A stretch of DNA of 64,000 bases from [Actinomadura] parvosata subsp. kistnae (GCF_900323885.1 NZ_OOHJ01000023.1:248001-312000), one strand, 5' to 3'; shown: positions 33,247-42,978, counted from the stretch's first letter. A program made the numbers and translations. The notes: generated by a model from the sequence alone, not told the origin.

Positions 33247-34554
33247 ATGACCGACCTGCTGCACCACGCCAGGGTCAGCCGCGGCCAGTTCCTGCGCATG
33301 ATGGGCGGTCTGGCCGCGGCCACCCTCGCCACCACCGCCTGCTCCACCAGGCCGGAGACCACCGCCACCACCGGCGGCGGCGGGGCCACCACCGAGCTCA
33401 AGTTCATCGGCGTGGCCGACCAGAAAGCCCCCATGGACGAGCTGGCCGCCGCCTACGGCAAGGCCACGCCCGCCGTCCGCCTGACCGCCTCCTACGCCCC
33501 CACCGACCAGGTGCAGACCTCCCTGCGCACCCAGCTCGGCGCCGGCAACGCCCCCGACCTGCACGTCGTCTACCCCGGCAACGGCAGCGCCATGTCGATG
33601 ACCCAGATCGCCCAGGCCGGGCTGCTGGCCGACCTGTCGGCGCAGGCGTGGACGAAGACGATCCCCGCCGGCTTCAAGCCCGCCTTCCAGCTCGAAGGCA
33701 AGACCTACCTGTACTCGGCCGGATCGTCCGTGATCGGCGCCGTCTACAACAAGAAGGTCTTCCAGCAGGCCGGCATCGACGCGCCGCCCACCACGTGGAG
33801 CGAGTTCCTCGCCGTGTGCGACAAGCTGAAGAAGGCCGGGGTGACGCCCATCGCCCTCGGCGCCCAGACGCCGTGGGTCACCCAGCTCATCACGTACGCG
33901 CTGGTGCCCTCCACCGTCTACGCCAAGGACCCGACGTTCGACGACAAGCAGCTCGCCGGGCAGGCCACCTTCGCCGGCTCCGGCTGGCACCAGGCCCTGG
34001 AGATGTACCTGGAGCTGCAGAAACGCGGCTACTTCAACGACAAGCCGAACGGCACCACGTTCGAGCAGCAGACCGCCATGGTCGCCACCGGCAAGGCCGG
34101 CATGGCCGTCCAGGTCTCCGCCGTGCTGCCCGACTTCCGCAAGGCCGCCGCCTCGCCGGACGACCTGTCGATGTTCCCCCTGCCCGGCGCCGACGACGCC
34201 GCCCAGGTGTGGATCCCGGCCGGCGTCGTCGTCGGGCTCGGCGCCGCCGCCAAGGGCCGCAACGTCGAGCAGGCCAAGGCGTTCATCGACTTCCTCGGCC
34301 GCCAGGAGAACATCAACGCCTGGGCCAAGGCCATCGCGGCCATCCCGCTCACCCAGGACGCGAGCTCCACCATCGACCCGGCCGTCCAGTCGTTCCTGCC
34401 CTTCACAAAGGACCGCGCCGTGCCGTTCATGGACCAGCGCTGGCCGAACGCCGAGGTCCAGCCCGTGCACTTCGCGGTCGTCCAGGAGCTGCTGGCCGGC
34501 GACTCCACGATCGACGAGGCGCTGAAGAAGATGGACGAGGCGTACCGCAAGTGA
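33247..34554 (+). CDS. Sugar ABC transporter substrate-binding lipoprotein
   Basis: 435 residues. The N-terminus (SRGQFLRMMGGLAAATLATTACS) combines a Tat-like region with a lipobox ending in Cys, so it is a membrane-anchored extracytoplasmic protein. The rest is a family 1 (MalE/UgpB type) solute-binding fold: TELKFIGVADQKAPMDELAAAY, YLYSAGSSVIGAVYNKKVFQQAGI, and KAFIDFLGRQENINAWAKA. ATG 33247 has GAGGAGAC upstream. It is the first gene of a four-gene operon with GTGA overlaps to two permeases. No ATPase gene is present, so it would use a shared MsiK-like ATPase, as is common in actinomycetes. The sugar is unknown, perhaps a rhamnose- or mannose-containing oligosaccharide. Confidence 0.93.
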   Translation: MTDLLHHARVSRGQFLRMMGGLAAATLATTACSTRPETTATTGGGGATTELKFIGVADQKAPMDELAAAYGKATPAVRLTASYAPTDQVQTSLRTQLGAGNAPDLHVVYPGNGSAMSMTQIAQAGLLADLSAQAWTKTIPAGFKPAFQLEGKTYLYSAGSSVIGAVYNKKVFQQAGIDAPPTTWSEFLAVCDKLKKAGVTPIALGAQTPWVTQLITYALVPSTVYAKDPTFDDKQLAGQATFAGSGWHQALEMYLELQKRGYFNDKPNGTTFEQQTAMVATGKAGMAVQVSAVLPDFRKAAASPDDLSMFPLPGADDAAQVWIPAGVVVGLGAAAKGRNVEQAKAFIDFLGRQENINAWAKAIAAIPLTQDASSTIDPAVQSFLPFTKDRAVPFMDQRWPNAEVQPVHFAVVQELLAGDSTIDEALKKMDEAYRK

Positions 34555-35465
34555 CTCCCGTAACCGCGGGCCGGGCCCGCCCCGCGCACGTCCGGCGGCG
34601 GCGGCGCTTCTCCGCGGCCGCCCCGTCCTGGCTGTTCGCCGCGCCCGCCCTGGCCGTGTACGCGCTGATCGTGCTCTACCCGGCCGTCGCCGGCGTCGTC
34701 TACGCCTTCACCGACTGGAGCGGCATCGGCCGCGACATGTCGTTCGTCGGCCTGGAGAACTTCCGCACCCTGCTCGCCGACGAGCAGGCCATGGGCTCGA
34801 TCGGCAACACGCTACTGCTCACCGTGGCCATCGTGGTCGTGCAGAACGGCGTCGGGCTGCTGCTCGCGCTCGGCGTGCACGTCAAGCTGAAGAGCCGGGC
34901 CCTGCTGCGCGTCATCTTCTTCGCGCCCGTCGTCGTCAGCCCCGTCATGGTGGCCTTCCTGTGGAAGTACATCTACAACCCCGACCCGTCGGCCGGCCTC
35001 AACGGGCTGCTCGGCCTGCACGTGGACTGGCTCGGAGACCCGTCCATCGCCCTGTGGTCGATCGCCGGCATGGTCGTCTGGCAGAACGCCGGCTACTCCA
35101 TGGTCATCTTCCTGGCCGGGCTCGAAGGCGTCCCGCGCGAGCTGCACGAGGCCGCCATGATCGACGGCGCCGGCACCGGGCAGCGCTTCCGCTACGTCAC
35201 CTGGCCGCTGCTCGCGCCCGCCCTGACGATCAACCTGATGCTCTCCACGATCGGTGGGCTGAAGCTGTTCGACCAGGTCTTCGCCGCCACCAACGGCGGC
35301 CCCGGGTACGCCACCGAGACGTTGTCCACCGTGCTCTACAAGCAGGCGTTCGTCTTCGGCAAGTTCGGCTACAGCACCGCCGTCGCCCTGGTGCTGGCCC
35401 TGTTCGTGGCCGCGGTGTCGCTCATCCAGGTCTCCTACCTGCGCAGCCGGGAGGTGGCGGTGTGA
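34551..35465 (+). CDS. Sugar ABC transporter permease, MalF/UgpA type
   Basis: 304 residues with six predicted membrane helices and the cytoplasmic EAA loop (LHEAAMIDGAGTGQRFRYVTWPLLAP) that docks the ATPase. A basic N-terminus (RPAHVRRRRRF) precedes helix 1. The GTG at 34551 overlaps the binding-protein stop as GTGA. It pairs with the next gene to form the heterodimeric channel. Confidence 0.94.
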   Translation: MTPVTAGRARPAHVRRRRRFSAAAPSWLFAAPALAVYALIVLYPAVAGVVYAFTDWSGIGRDMSFVGLENFRTLLADEQAMGSIGNTLLLTVAIVVVQNGVGLLLALGVHVKLKSRALLRVIFFAPVVVSPVMVAFLWKYIYNPDPSAGLNGLLGLHVDWLGDPSIALWSIAGMVVWQNAGYSMVIFLAGLEGVPRELHEAAMIDGAGTGQRFRYVTWPLLAPALTINLMLSTIGGLKLFDQVFAATNGGPGYATETLSTVLYKQAFVFGKFGYSTAVALVLALFVAAVSLIQVSYLRSREVAV

Positions 35466-36274
35466 GAAGGACGTTCGTGCTGGAGATCGTCATGATCGCG
35501 GTGGCGGTGGCGTTCCTGTTCCCCGTCTACACGCTGGTCTCGCTCGCGCTCAAGGACCCCGGGCAGATCGCCCGCTCGCCGCTCGCCCCGCCGAGCCCGC
35601 CCACCCTCGACAACTTCGCCAGCGCCTGGTCCGCCGCCGCGCTCGGCCCGTCCCTCGTCAACAGCACCGTGATCACCGCGGCCAGCCTCGTGGCGCTCAT
35701 CGCGCTCGGCTCGTTCGCCGCCTACTTCCTGGCCCGCGTGCAGACCCGCCTCGGCTACGGCCTGTACGTCCTGTTCCTGCTCGGCATCGTGCTGCCGTTC
35801 CAGCTCGGCATGATCCCCCTGTACGAGCTGGTCAACGACCTCGGCCTGATCGGCACGCACGCCGGGATGATCCTCTTCTACACCGGCATCCAGCTCCCGT
35901 TCACCGTCTTCCTCTACACCGGCTTCATCCGGGCGCTGCCCCGCGAGTACGCCAGCGCCGCCCAGATCGACGGCGCCTCCCACCTCGTCGCGTTCACCCG
36001 CGTCGTCTTCCCGCTGCTGCGGCCCATCACCGGCACCGTGCTCATCCTCAACGCCGTCTTCATCTGGAACGACTTCTTCACCCCGCTCGTCTACCTCGGC
36101 GGCTCCGGCTACGAGACCGTCCCGGTCAGCGTCTTCGCCTACGTCGGCCAGTACGTCTCCCAGCACGGCCTCGTCTTCGCCGGCCTCGTGCTCGGCGCGC
36201 TGCCGATCGTGCTGGTGTTCCTGGCGCTGCAGCGCTACGTCATCAAGGGCTTCGCGAGCGGACTCAAGGGATGA
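35462..36274 (+). CDS. Sugar ABC transporter permease, MalG/UgpE type
   Basis: 270 residues, six membrane helices, with EAA-like loop EYASAAQIDGASHLVAFTRVVFPLLRP. The start is a GTG overlapping the previous stop (GTGA), chosen because VRRTFVLEIVMI then opens directly into helix 1. The end overlaps the next gene by ATGA. Partner of the MalF-type permease for import of an oligosaccharide. Confidence 0.94.
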   Translation: MRRTFVLEIVMIAVAVAFLFPVYTLVSLALKDPGQIARSPLAPPSPPTLDNFASAWSAAALGPSLVNSTVITAASLVALIALGSFAAYFLARVQTRLGYGLYVLFLLGIVLPFQLGMIPLYELVNDLGLIGTHAGMILFYTGIQLPFTVFLYTGFIRALPREYASAAQIDGASHLVAFTRVVFPLLRPITGTVLILNAVFIWNDFFTPLVYLGGSGYETVPVSVFAYVGQYVSQHGLVFAGLVLGALPIVLVFLALQRYVIKGFASGLKG

Positions 36275-39200
36275 ACGTCTTCGACGTCTTCCGGCAGCCG
36301 CCCCGGGCGTACTCGCCGGCCGCCATCTGGTGGTGGAGCGGCGAGCCGCTGCGCCGCGACCGGCTGCGCTGGCAGATGGAACGGCTGGCCGCCGGGGGAG
36401 TGCACAACCTGGTCATCCTCAACCTCGCCCCCTCCGGGCCGACGTTCGGCGCCGACGCCGACGACCCGCCGTTCCTGTCCGAGCCGTGGTGGGAGCTGCT
36501 GGACGGGGTGTGCGCGGACGCGTACGAGCTGGGCGTGCGCCTGTGGTTCTACGACCAGCTCGGCTTCTCCGGGGCCGACCTCCAGGCGCGGCTCGTGCAG
36601 GAGCGGCCCGACTTCGCCGGGCAGTGGCTCGCCCCCGACGGGACCGTCACCTCGCGCGGCTTCGACTACCTGTCGCGTGAGGCGTGCGCGGTGCTGATCG
36701 ACCGCGTCCACGGCGCGTTCGAACGGCGGATCGGCCACTGGTTCGGCAAGGTGATCGCCGGGTCGTTCCAGGACGAGCTGCCCGCGCTGCCCACCTGGTC
36801 CGCCCGCTTCGCCGACGAGCACCTCGCCCGCAGGGGGCGGCCGTACTCGCCGCAGGACGCTCTCGCCTACCAGCGCACCCGGGCCGAGCTGGCCGAGGAG
36901 GCGTTCTTCCGCCCCCTGGCCGAATGGCACGCCCGCCACGGGCTCGTGCACGGCTGCGACCAGCAGGACCCGGCCCGCGCCGGCCACCCCGTGGACGGGG
37001 TACGGCTGTACGCCGACTACGCGCGGACCCACCGCTGGTTCGGCGCGCCCGGCTCCGACCACCACGGCGACGCCCGCCTGCACTCCTCCCTCGCCCACCT
37101 GTACGGCCGGCCGCGCACCTGGATCGAGGCGTTCCACTCCAGCGGGTGGGGCGGCACGCTGGAGGAGACGTTCGACTGGCTGCTGCCGTGGCTGCGGGCC
37201 GGCGCCACCCTCTACAACCCGCACGCCGTCTACTACACGACCAAGCGGGGCTGGTGGGAGTGGGCGCCGCCGTCCACCGACTGGCGGCAGCCCTACTGGC
37301 GGCACCACCACGTCTTCGCGGCGGCGGTCACGCGGCTGTGCGCGGCGCTCTCGCTCGGCCGCCACGCCTGCGACGTGGCCGTCCTGCTGCCCACCGCCAC
37401 CGCCCAGGCCGGCGTCGGCCCCTCCGGCGCGGCCGACGCCGCGGCGGCGCGGGCCCAGGACGTCTACCGGGAGCTGGTCGGCGACATGGCCTGGTTCGCC
37501 ACCGCGCCCGGGGTGCTGGACCGGCTCGGGCTGGACGCCGACGTCATCGACGAGGACTCGGTGCGGCGCGCGGTCGTCAAGGACGGGCGGCTGACCGTCT
37601 CCACCGAGGCGTACCGGGCGATCATCCTGCCCGCCGTCACCCACCTGGACGAGGACGTCGCCGCCCGGCTGGCCGAGTTCGCCGCCGACGGAGGGCTGCT
37701 CGTCGCCGTCGGCACGCCTTCCCCGGGAGCCCGTTTCGTGGCTTCCGCCGACCAGGTGGGGGAGGCGCTGGGCGGGCTGGAGCGCCGGGTCGAGGCGCCC
37801 GTGCCCGCGCTGGTGCGCGAGGACGGGCCGGCCACGCTCGTGTTCCTGCCCGCCGCGTTCCCCATGGCCAGCCGCATCCGCGTCGGCCGGCCCGAGGAAC
37901 GCGGGGTGGACCTCGGCTGGCTGGACGCGCTCATCGACTTCGACCCCGCCCGGTACGCGCGGGAGCTGCCGGTCACCGTGCGCGGCGTCACCGGCACGCC
38001 GCTGCTGCTGCGGCCCTTCACCGGCGGCGCGCCCGTGCCGCTGCCGCACACCCGCGACGGCGACACCGTACGGGTGGTCGTGCCCTTCGACGACGGGCCC
38101 GCCGCGCTGCTGGTGTTCGACGGCACCGACGCCGAGCCCGCGCCGCGGCCCGCGTACCCGGTCTCCCGGGATCTGGATGACCAATGGGACGTCGAGCTCG
38201 TCCCCACCCTTGACGACACGTGGTCCGACTTCGGCTCCTCGGGCCTTGAATGCTGGACCTTGCGGACGCCCGGCGGCGAGCCGGTGGACGTCACGTTCGG
38301 GCCGCGCGGCGAGCAGCAAGTCGGCGACGGGCCGTGGACGCCCTCCACCTGGTCCGCGTCGCGCGGGCTGCGCAAGGACCCCGTGCACCGCGACACGCTC
38401 GGGCCCAAGGGGCGGGTGCCGGTCGAGTTCCTCGCGTTCGGGCGGGTCGCCGCCGGGACGCGGGCGCGCTTCCGCACCGTCATCACCGTCCCCGAGGGCG
38501 GCGGGCCGCTCGCCATCGGCGCCGGCGCCGCCAAGACGCTCCGCGTCGACGGGGCCGAGCAGCCGCTCGACGACCGCGGCTACGCGGCCGTCACCCGCTC
38601 GCCGCTCCCGCCCGGCGCGCACCTCCTGGAGCTGTCGCTGGTGCCGGACGAGGAGCACGACCTGCGGGCGTACGTCTGCCTCGTGTCCGACCCCGCCGAC
38701 GCCGTCCGGCCCGAGTGGATCGCGGGCACGCCGCTGGAGACCGTCGTCCACGCCGGCGACGGGCCCGCGCTGCTGCAGGTGGCGTCCACGGCGTTCTGCC
38801 GGGTGCTGGTGAACGGGGTCGAAGCGGGCAGGCAGGGCGGTTTCGATCCGTACGCGGAGGCGGACATCCCGCGCCTGCGCCGCTACGACGTCACCCACCT
38901 CCTGCGCGAGGGGCCCACCACCGTGCGCGTCGAATCCGACGGCTGGGTCCTGGTGGACGGGCTCGCCGTCTCCGGGCCCGACTGGTCGCCCGCCCCCCGC
39001 GTGCGGCGGCGCCAGCACGGCGACCCGGCCGCGCTCTGGCTGCTGCCCCGGCCGCACCCCCTGCCGGAGGCGGGCTGGCTGGACGGCGGGCCGGTCGCGC
39101 CGCCCGCCACGTTCGCCGTCCCCGGCGCCCGCCCCCGCACCGAACGCTTCCTGCTCGACCCGCCGCCCGGCGCGACCGGCATCGAGGTGAACGCCCTGGG

Positions 39201-39684
39201 ACCCTGCGAGGTGCGCTGGCCGGGCGAGCGTGGCGAGCCCGCTGAGCGGGGTGGGCCGGTCGAGCTCGTGGTGCGCACCGTGCCGGGCGCGCAGGCGGGC
39301 GCGGCGCTCGGCGGGCCCGTCCGGTTCACCTGCGGGCCCGGCCGGATGCGGCTGGGCGACTGGGAGGAGCAGGGGCTCGCCGGGTACAGCGGCGGCGTGC
39401 GCTACCGGACTACCGTGGCCGCCTCTTCCGGCCCCGCGCTGCTCGACCTGGGCCGCGTCAGGGGCAGCGCCGAGGTGAGCGTGAACGGGCGGCCCTGCGG
39501 CGTGCGGGTGTGCTCCCCGTACGTGTTCGAGGTCGAGCTGGACGACGGCGACAACCGCGTCGAGATCCTCGTCCTCGGCACCCTCGCCCCGTTCATGGAC
39601 GAGGTCAGCCCCACCCACTTCGTCTTCCCCGGCCAGCGCAGCACCGGCCTGTTCGGCCCCGTCCGCCTGCGCACGACCGGTTAG
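36271..39684 (+). CDS. Large cytoplasmic glycoside hydrolase, GH106-like (putative alpha-L-rhamnosidase)
   Basis: 1137 residues without a signal peptide. The N-terminal segment (YSPAAIWWWSGEPLRRDRL, GGVHNLVILNLAPSGPTFG, then WWELLDGVCADAYELGVRLWFYDQLGFSG) resembles the TIM-barrel start of GH106 and related rhamnosidase-like families. The middle has a glutamine-amidotransferase-like or beta-galactosidase trimerisation-like domain (AYRAIILPAVTHLDEDVAARLAEFAADGGLLV), and the C-terminal 400 residues are beta-sandwiches. It overlaps the permease gene by ATGA, so it acts on the imported oligosaccharide inside the cell. Catalytic residues were not assigned with certainty; the family call is from pattern memory. 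Confidence 0.65.
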   Translation: MNVFDVFRQPPRAYSPAAIWWWSGEPLRRDRLRWQMERLAAGGVHNLVILNLAPSGPTFGADADDPPFLSEPWWELLDGVCADAYELGVRLWFYDQLGFSGADLQARLVQERPDFAGQWLAPDGTVTSRGFDYLSREACAVLIDRVHGAFERRIGHWFGKVIAGSFQDELPALPTWSARFADEHLARRGRPYSPQDALAYQRTRAELAEEAFFRPLAEWHARHGLVHGCDQQDPARAGHPVDGVRLYADYARTHRWFGAPGSDHHGDARLHSSLAHLYGRPRTWIEAFHSSGWGGTLEETFDWLLPWLRAGATLYNPHAVYYTTKRGWWEWAPPSTDWRQPYWRHHHVFAAAVTRLCAALSLGRHACDVAVLLPTATAQAGVGPSGAADAAAARAQDVYRELVGDMAWFATAPGVLDRLGLDADVIDEDSVRRAVVKDGRLTVSTEAYRAIILPAVTHLDEDVAARLAEFAADGGLLVAVGTPSPGARFVASADQVGEALGGLERRVEAPVPALVREDGPATLVFLPAAFPMASRIRVGRPEERGVDLGWLDALIDFDPARYARELPVTVRGVTGTPLLLRPFTGGAPVPLPHTRDGDTVRVVVPFDDGPAALLVFDGTDAEPAPRPAYPVSRDLDDQWDVELVPTLDDTWSDFGSSGLECWTLRTPGGEPVDVTFGPRGEQQVGDGPWTPSTWSASRGLRKDPVHRDTLGPKGRVPVEFLAFGRVAAGTRARFRTVITVPEGGGPLAIGAGAAKTLRVDGAEQPLDDRGYAAVTRSPLPPGAHLLELSLVPDEEHDLRAYVCLVSDPADAVRPEWIAGTPLETVVHAGDGPALLQVASTAFCRVLVNGVEAGRQGGFDPYAEADIPRLRRYDVTHLLREGPTTVRVESDGWVLVDGLAVSGPDWSPAPRVRRRQHGDPAALWLLPRPHPLPEAGWLDGGPVAPPATFAVPGARPRTERFLLDPPPGATGIEVNALGPCEVRWPGERGEPAERGGPVELVVRTVPGAQAGAALGGPVRFTCGPGRMRLGDWEEQGLAGYSGGVRYRTTVAASSGPALLDLGRVRGSAEVSVNGRPCGVRVCSPYVFEVELDDGDNRVEILVLGTLAPFMDEVSPTHFVFPGQRSTGLFGPVRLRTTG

Positions 39685-39697
39685 CGGGCGGCGCCGG

Positions 39698-40525
39698 TCA
39701 CGGGTCCAGCAGGCCCGCGAGGTGGCGGCTCAGCAGCCCCAGCAGGAGATGGTCGGCGTGGGTCCACTCGTGGGTGCCGCGACGGTGCACCGACAGCATG
39801 CCGAGCGGCGCCCCGTACCGGTCGAGCAGGGGAGTGGAGCACACCGCGCGCACCCCCGCCTCCAGCAGCACCCGGGACGCCGGCGTGCCGGCCAGCTGCG
39901 CGTCCTGCTCGACGTCGCGGACGGCGATGGCCGCCCCGGCGCTCAGGGCCCGGCCGCACACGGAGCCGTCGTCATCGACGACGACGGCGAAGAAGTCGAG
40001 GAAGGGCTGCTGGAAGCCGCGGTCGGCGACGATCGTCAGCGCGCCCGTGGCCCGGTCGAGCAGTTGCACGTTGCCCATGTCGGCGCCGGTGAGCGCGAGC
40101 GCGACGCGCAGCCCGGCGTCCATCATGGCGCCGAGCTCCTCGGGGTCGGCTGGATCGGGCGCGGCCGGATCGGGCGCGGATGGGTCAGGCTCGGCCGGAT
40201 CGGGCGTGGCAGGGGCGGTGGCGGCTGGGTCGGGCGTGGCAGGGGCGGCCTTGGCCGGAGCGGCGGCCTCGGCTGGAGTGGGGGCGGGCCCGGGTGGAGC
40301 AGGTGGAACGACGGTGGCGGGCCCGGCGCCGCGTGGCGCGCCGAACCGCGCGGCGGCGGCCCACTGCCGCTCCAGCCGCCTGCGCGTCTCCACCTCGCGC
40401 TGTTCCAGCCGTTGCCGGCTCTCCGCCGCGTCGATCTGCCGTTCCTCCGCGCGGCGGCGCGCGGACTGAGCCCTGGCGATCAGACGCTCCGTTTGTCTCC
40501 TGCGGTCGCCGACGTCCGGATCCAC
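39698..40525 (-). CDS. GAF-domain protein with coiled-coil and DPA-repeat linker
   Basis: About 275 residues. An Arg/Glu-rich N-terminal helix (ARRRAEERQIDAAESRQRLEQ region) is probably a coiled coil. A Pro/Ala/Asp linker with repeats of PDPA/EPDPS follows, and then a C-terminal GAF domain (MDAGLRVALALTGADMGNVQLLD, VCGRALSAGAAIAVRDVEQD, AVCSTPLLDRYGAPLGMLSVH). GAF domains sense small ligands or redox state. The GTG at 40525 is a compromise; a TTG at 40567, 3 bases after the phosphatase stop, gives 289 residues, and neither has a good ribosome site. It follows an RsbU-type phosphatase gene and may be part of a signalling pair. Confidence 0.75.
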   Translation of the reverse strand: MDPDVGDRRRQTERLIARAQSARRRAEERQIDAAESRQRLEQREVETRRRLERQWAAAARFGAPRGAGPATVVPPAPPGPAPTPAEAAAPAKAAPATPDPAATAPATPDPAEPDPSAPDPAAPDPADPEELGAMMDAGLRVALALTGADMGNVQLLDRATGALTIVADRGFQQPFLDFFAVVVDDDGSVCGRALSAGAAIAVRDVEQDAQLAGTPASRVLLEAGVRAVCSTPLLDRYGAPLGMLSVHRRGTHEWTHADHLLLGLLSRHLAGLLDP

Positions 40526-40570
40526 GTCTCCGAGTGTCGCCCCGCCCGGGCCGGCGCACCACCGCAAAGG

Positions 40571-41908
40571 TCAGCGGCGGGACGGCGGGGGGTCGCTCCC
40601 CTCGGGGACGCCGGTGAGGGCTTCGGCCTCCTTCCTGGTGTACGGGGTGCCGGGCCACTCGACGAGCAGGACGGTCGCGTCGTCGCGCAGCCGGTGCTCG
40701 TGGTAGTCGAGGTGGTGGTGGATGAGCCGCCGCAACGTCTCGGGCACCGGCAGCTCGTCGGCCTGGTGCCGGATGAGGAAGTCGGCGAACCGGTCCATGC
40801 CGAACTCCTCGCCCGCGCGGTTGCGGGCCTCGGTGATGCCGTCGGTGTAGAGCAGGAGCCGGTCGCCCGGCTGGAGCTGCGTGCGGCACTCCGTGACCGG
40901 CAGGTGCAGGCCGGTGCCCGCCGGCGGCGCCACGTCGCCCTCCAGCTCGATGGTGGAACGCCTGCGGACGATCACGGGCGGGTGGTGGCCGCAGTTGACC
41001 CAGGCCAGCTCGCCGCTGGGGATGTCGAGCGTGGCGACGACGCCGGTGGCGAACCGTTCGCCGCCGAACTGCGCCGTGAGCGCCTCGTCGATCCGCCGCG
41101 CCGCCCGTACGAGGTCGTGGCCCTCGTGGCGGCTGTTGCGCAGGGTCGTCACGGCGAGGTTGGCGGTCAGCCCGGCCGCGGTGTCGTGCCCCATCGCGTC
41201 GAAGATCGCCAGGTGGGCGGTCCGCCCCTCGAAGGCGTAGTCGTACACGTCGCCGCTGACGTCGTACGCGGGCTCCATGACCGCGCTGACGACGAGCCGT
41301 TCGGTGGCGAACGTGCGCTGCGGCATCAGCCGCCACTCCATCTCCGCCGACACGCTCATCCGCCGGCGCCGCACCAGCCGGGCGTAGGTGTCGCTCAGCG
41401 GCCGCTTGGAGACCACGAGCAGGGCGACCAGGCCGGCCAGGCGTTCCATGTCGCGCAGCGTCTCGGCGTCGGCGCCGGGCGCGGTGACGCGCAGGACGCC
41501 GAGCCGGTCGGTGCCGTCCACCAGCGGCACCCACCACCGGCGCGGGTGCCGCGCCGAGGCCGGCAGGATCCGGCCGTGCTGGAACGCGCGGCCGGCGACC
41601 GTGCCCTCGATGCCGATCTCCCCGGACTCGCGCTCCCCGGCCGGGGCCGGCTGGGCGATCAGCGGCGACAGCACCTCCTGCTGCAGGTCCGCCAGGTAGA
41701 TGAGGACGTCGCGCAGCCCCACCCGGCCGGCCTGCTCGGCCACCAGGGCCGGGATCTGCTCCAGCGTGCTCGTGTGACTCGCGGAGATCAGCGCGCCGAA
41801 CATCGCCGCACGCTGCGCCGCCGGCGCTGCCGAGCCGGACGCCTGCACGCGATTGTGAGCGGTCATGTACCCAACGTAACGGTCCGGGGTCGTCACCCGT
41901 GCGGTCAT
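40571..41908 (-). CDS. GAF-PP2C (SpoIIE/RsbU-type) serine phosphatase
   Basis: About 445 residues. An N-terminal GAF-like domain (about 35-180) is followed by a linker helix (RRRRMSVSAEMEWRLMPQ) and a SpoIIE/RsbU PP2C domain. Metal-binding motifs are visible: SGDVYDY, IFDAMGHDTAAGLTA, WVNCGHHPP and LLLYTDGITEARN. Such enzymes dephosphorylate anti-anti-sigma factors and so release stress sigma factors. ATG 41908 has GGGGGG upstream; ATG 41866 and TTG 41929 are alternatives. It precedes the GAF-domain gene on the same strand. No anti-sigma or STAS gene is adjacent. Confidence 0.88.
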   Translation of the reverse strand: MTARVTTPDRYVGYMTAHNRVQASGSAAPAAQRAAMFGALISASHTSTLEQIPALVAEQAGRVGLRDVLIYLADLQQEVLSPLIAQPAPAGERESGEIGIEGTVAGRAFQHGRILPASARHPRRWWVPLVDGTDRLGVLRVTAPGADAETLRDMERLAGLVALLVVSKRPLSDTYARLVRRRRMSVSAEMEWRLMPQRTFATERLVVSAVMEPAYDVSGDVYDYAFEGRTAHLAIFDAMGHDTAAGLTANLAVTTLRNSRHEGHDLVRAARRIDEALTAQFGGERFATGVVATLDIPSGELAWVNCGHHPPVIVRRRSTIELEGDVAPPAGTGLHLPVTECRTQLQPGDRLLLYTDGITEARNRAGEEFGMDRFADFLIRHQADELPVPETLRRLIHHHLDYHEHRLRDDATVLLVEWPGTPYTRKEAEALTGVPEGSDPPPSRR

Positions 41909-41982
41909 ATCGCCGTGCCCCCCGCTCAACTGGTAGGGACATCGGGGGCCCGGCGCGGTTACGGTGGGCGCGGGAGGTTCTC

Positions 41983-42644
41983 ATGAGGTTCTTCCGGCCG
42001 GCCGCCGCGATCGTCCTCGCCGCCGCCCTCGTCCTCATCGGGTCGCCCGGCCATGCTCGGGCCGCGCAGGGCGAGATCCGCGGCGGCGACACCTACGTCG
42101 TCCAGGGCAAGGGACGCTGCCTTGTGGCGTTCACCGTGCGGCGCGGCACCACCGGCGGGTTCCTCACCGCCGGGCGCTGCGGCCGTCCGGGAGACATCGC
42201 CCTGACCGGCTACGGCGGCACGCCGATCGGCGTCTTCGAAGCCTCCTCCTACCCGGGCGACGACTACGCCTGGGTGTCCCTCTACCCCGGCTGGACCCGC
42301 GCGGCACCGTCGCCGCCCTCGGCTCCGAGCGCATCGTGCGCGGCGCGGCGTCCGCCGCCGTGGGCGCGGCCGTCTGCCAGGCGAGCCCGGTCGCCGGCTG
42401 GCACTGCGGCGTCGTCCAGCAGCGCAACGCCACCATCGCCTACCCCGACGGCACCGTCACCGGCCTGGTCCGCACCAGCGTATGCGCGGAGCCGGGCACG
42501 GTGGGCGCGCCGTTCCTGTCGGGCGACCAGGCCCAGGGCATCACCTCCGGAGGCACGGGCAGCTGTGCCACCGGCGGGTCCACGTACTTCCAGCCGGTGG
42601 CGGAGGCCCTGTCGGCGTACGGGCTCACGCTCGTGACCGGCTGA
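41983..42644 (+). pseudogene. Decayed streptogrisin/alpha-lytic-protease-like secreted protein
   Basis: The first frame gives a signal peptide (RFFRPAAAIVLAAALVLIGS) and the N-terminal barrel of an S1 protease of streptogrisin type: CLVAFTVRRGTTGGFLTAGRCG, then YPGDDYAWVSLYPGW. After one missing base near 42295-42310 the second frame gives VGAAVCQASPVAGWHCGVV, LVRTSVCAEPGTVGAPFLSGDQAQGITSGGTGSC and TYFQPVAEALSAYGLTL. Two of the three catalytic residues are changed: the His of TAGHC is Arg, and the Ser of GDSGGP is replaced (GTVGAP); the Asp remains. Even without the frameshift it would be inactive as a protease. GGGAGG precedes the ATG. Confidence 0.85.
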
Positions 42645-42672
42645 GCGCCCTGCCGGCTCAGCGCCGTACGCT

Positions 42673-42978
42673 TTACCGGCTCAGAGCCAGGCAGCGGACC
42701 GTCACCCACGCCGTCCACACCAGCTTCGGGCTCTGCGCGCTCACCGACTCGAACACGCCGCACTCCGTGAACCCGTGCGCCGCCGCGTCGGCCCTGGCGT
42801 CGGCCTCGGCGATGGCGAGCGCCGTGTCCTCGTCGAGGCTCTGCCCCATCCCCGTGAACAGCGTGCTGCTCACGACGGCGGCGGCGGAGGCGGGCAGCGT
42901 GGCGGCGGCGGCCACGCCGGAGCCCGCCAGCGCGGCCGCGGCCAGCGCGCCGAGCAGCTTCTTCGTCAGGCTTGTCAT
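42673..42978 (-). CDS. Small secreted protein of unknown function
   Basis: 101 residues. Signal peptide MTSLTKKLLGALAAAALAGSGVAAAATLPASAAA is cut around residue 34. The mature part is about 65 residues with a DEDTALAIAEADARADAAAHGF helix and two Cys (ECGVF, VRCLAL) that may form a disulphide. AGGGGAG lies 5 bases before the ATG. I do not recognise a family. It is convergent with the decayed protease gene and divergent from the GH92 gene. Confidence 0.75.
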   Translation of the reverse strand: MTSLTKKLLGALAAAALAGSGVAAAATLPASAAAVVSSTLFTGMGQSLDEDTALAIAEADARADAAAHGFTECGVFESVSAQSPKLVWTAWVTVRCLALSR

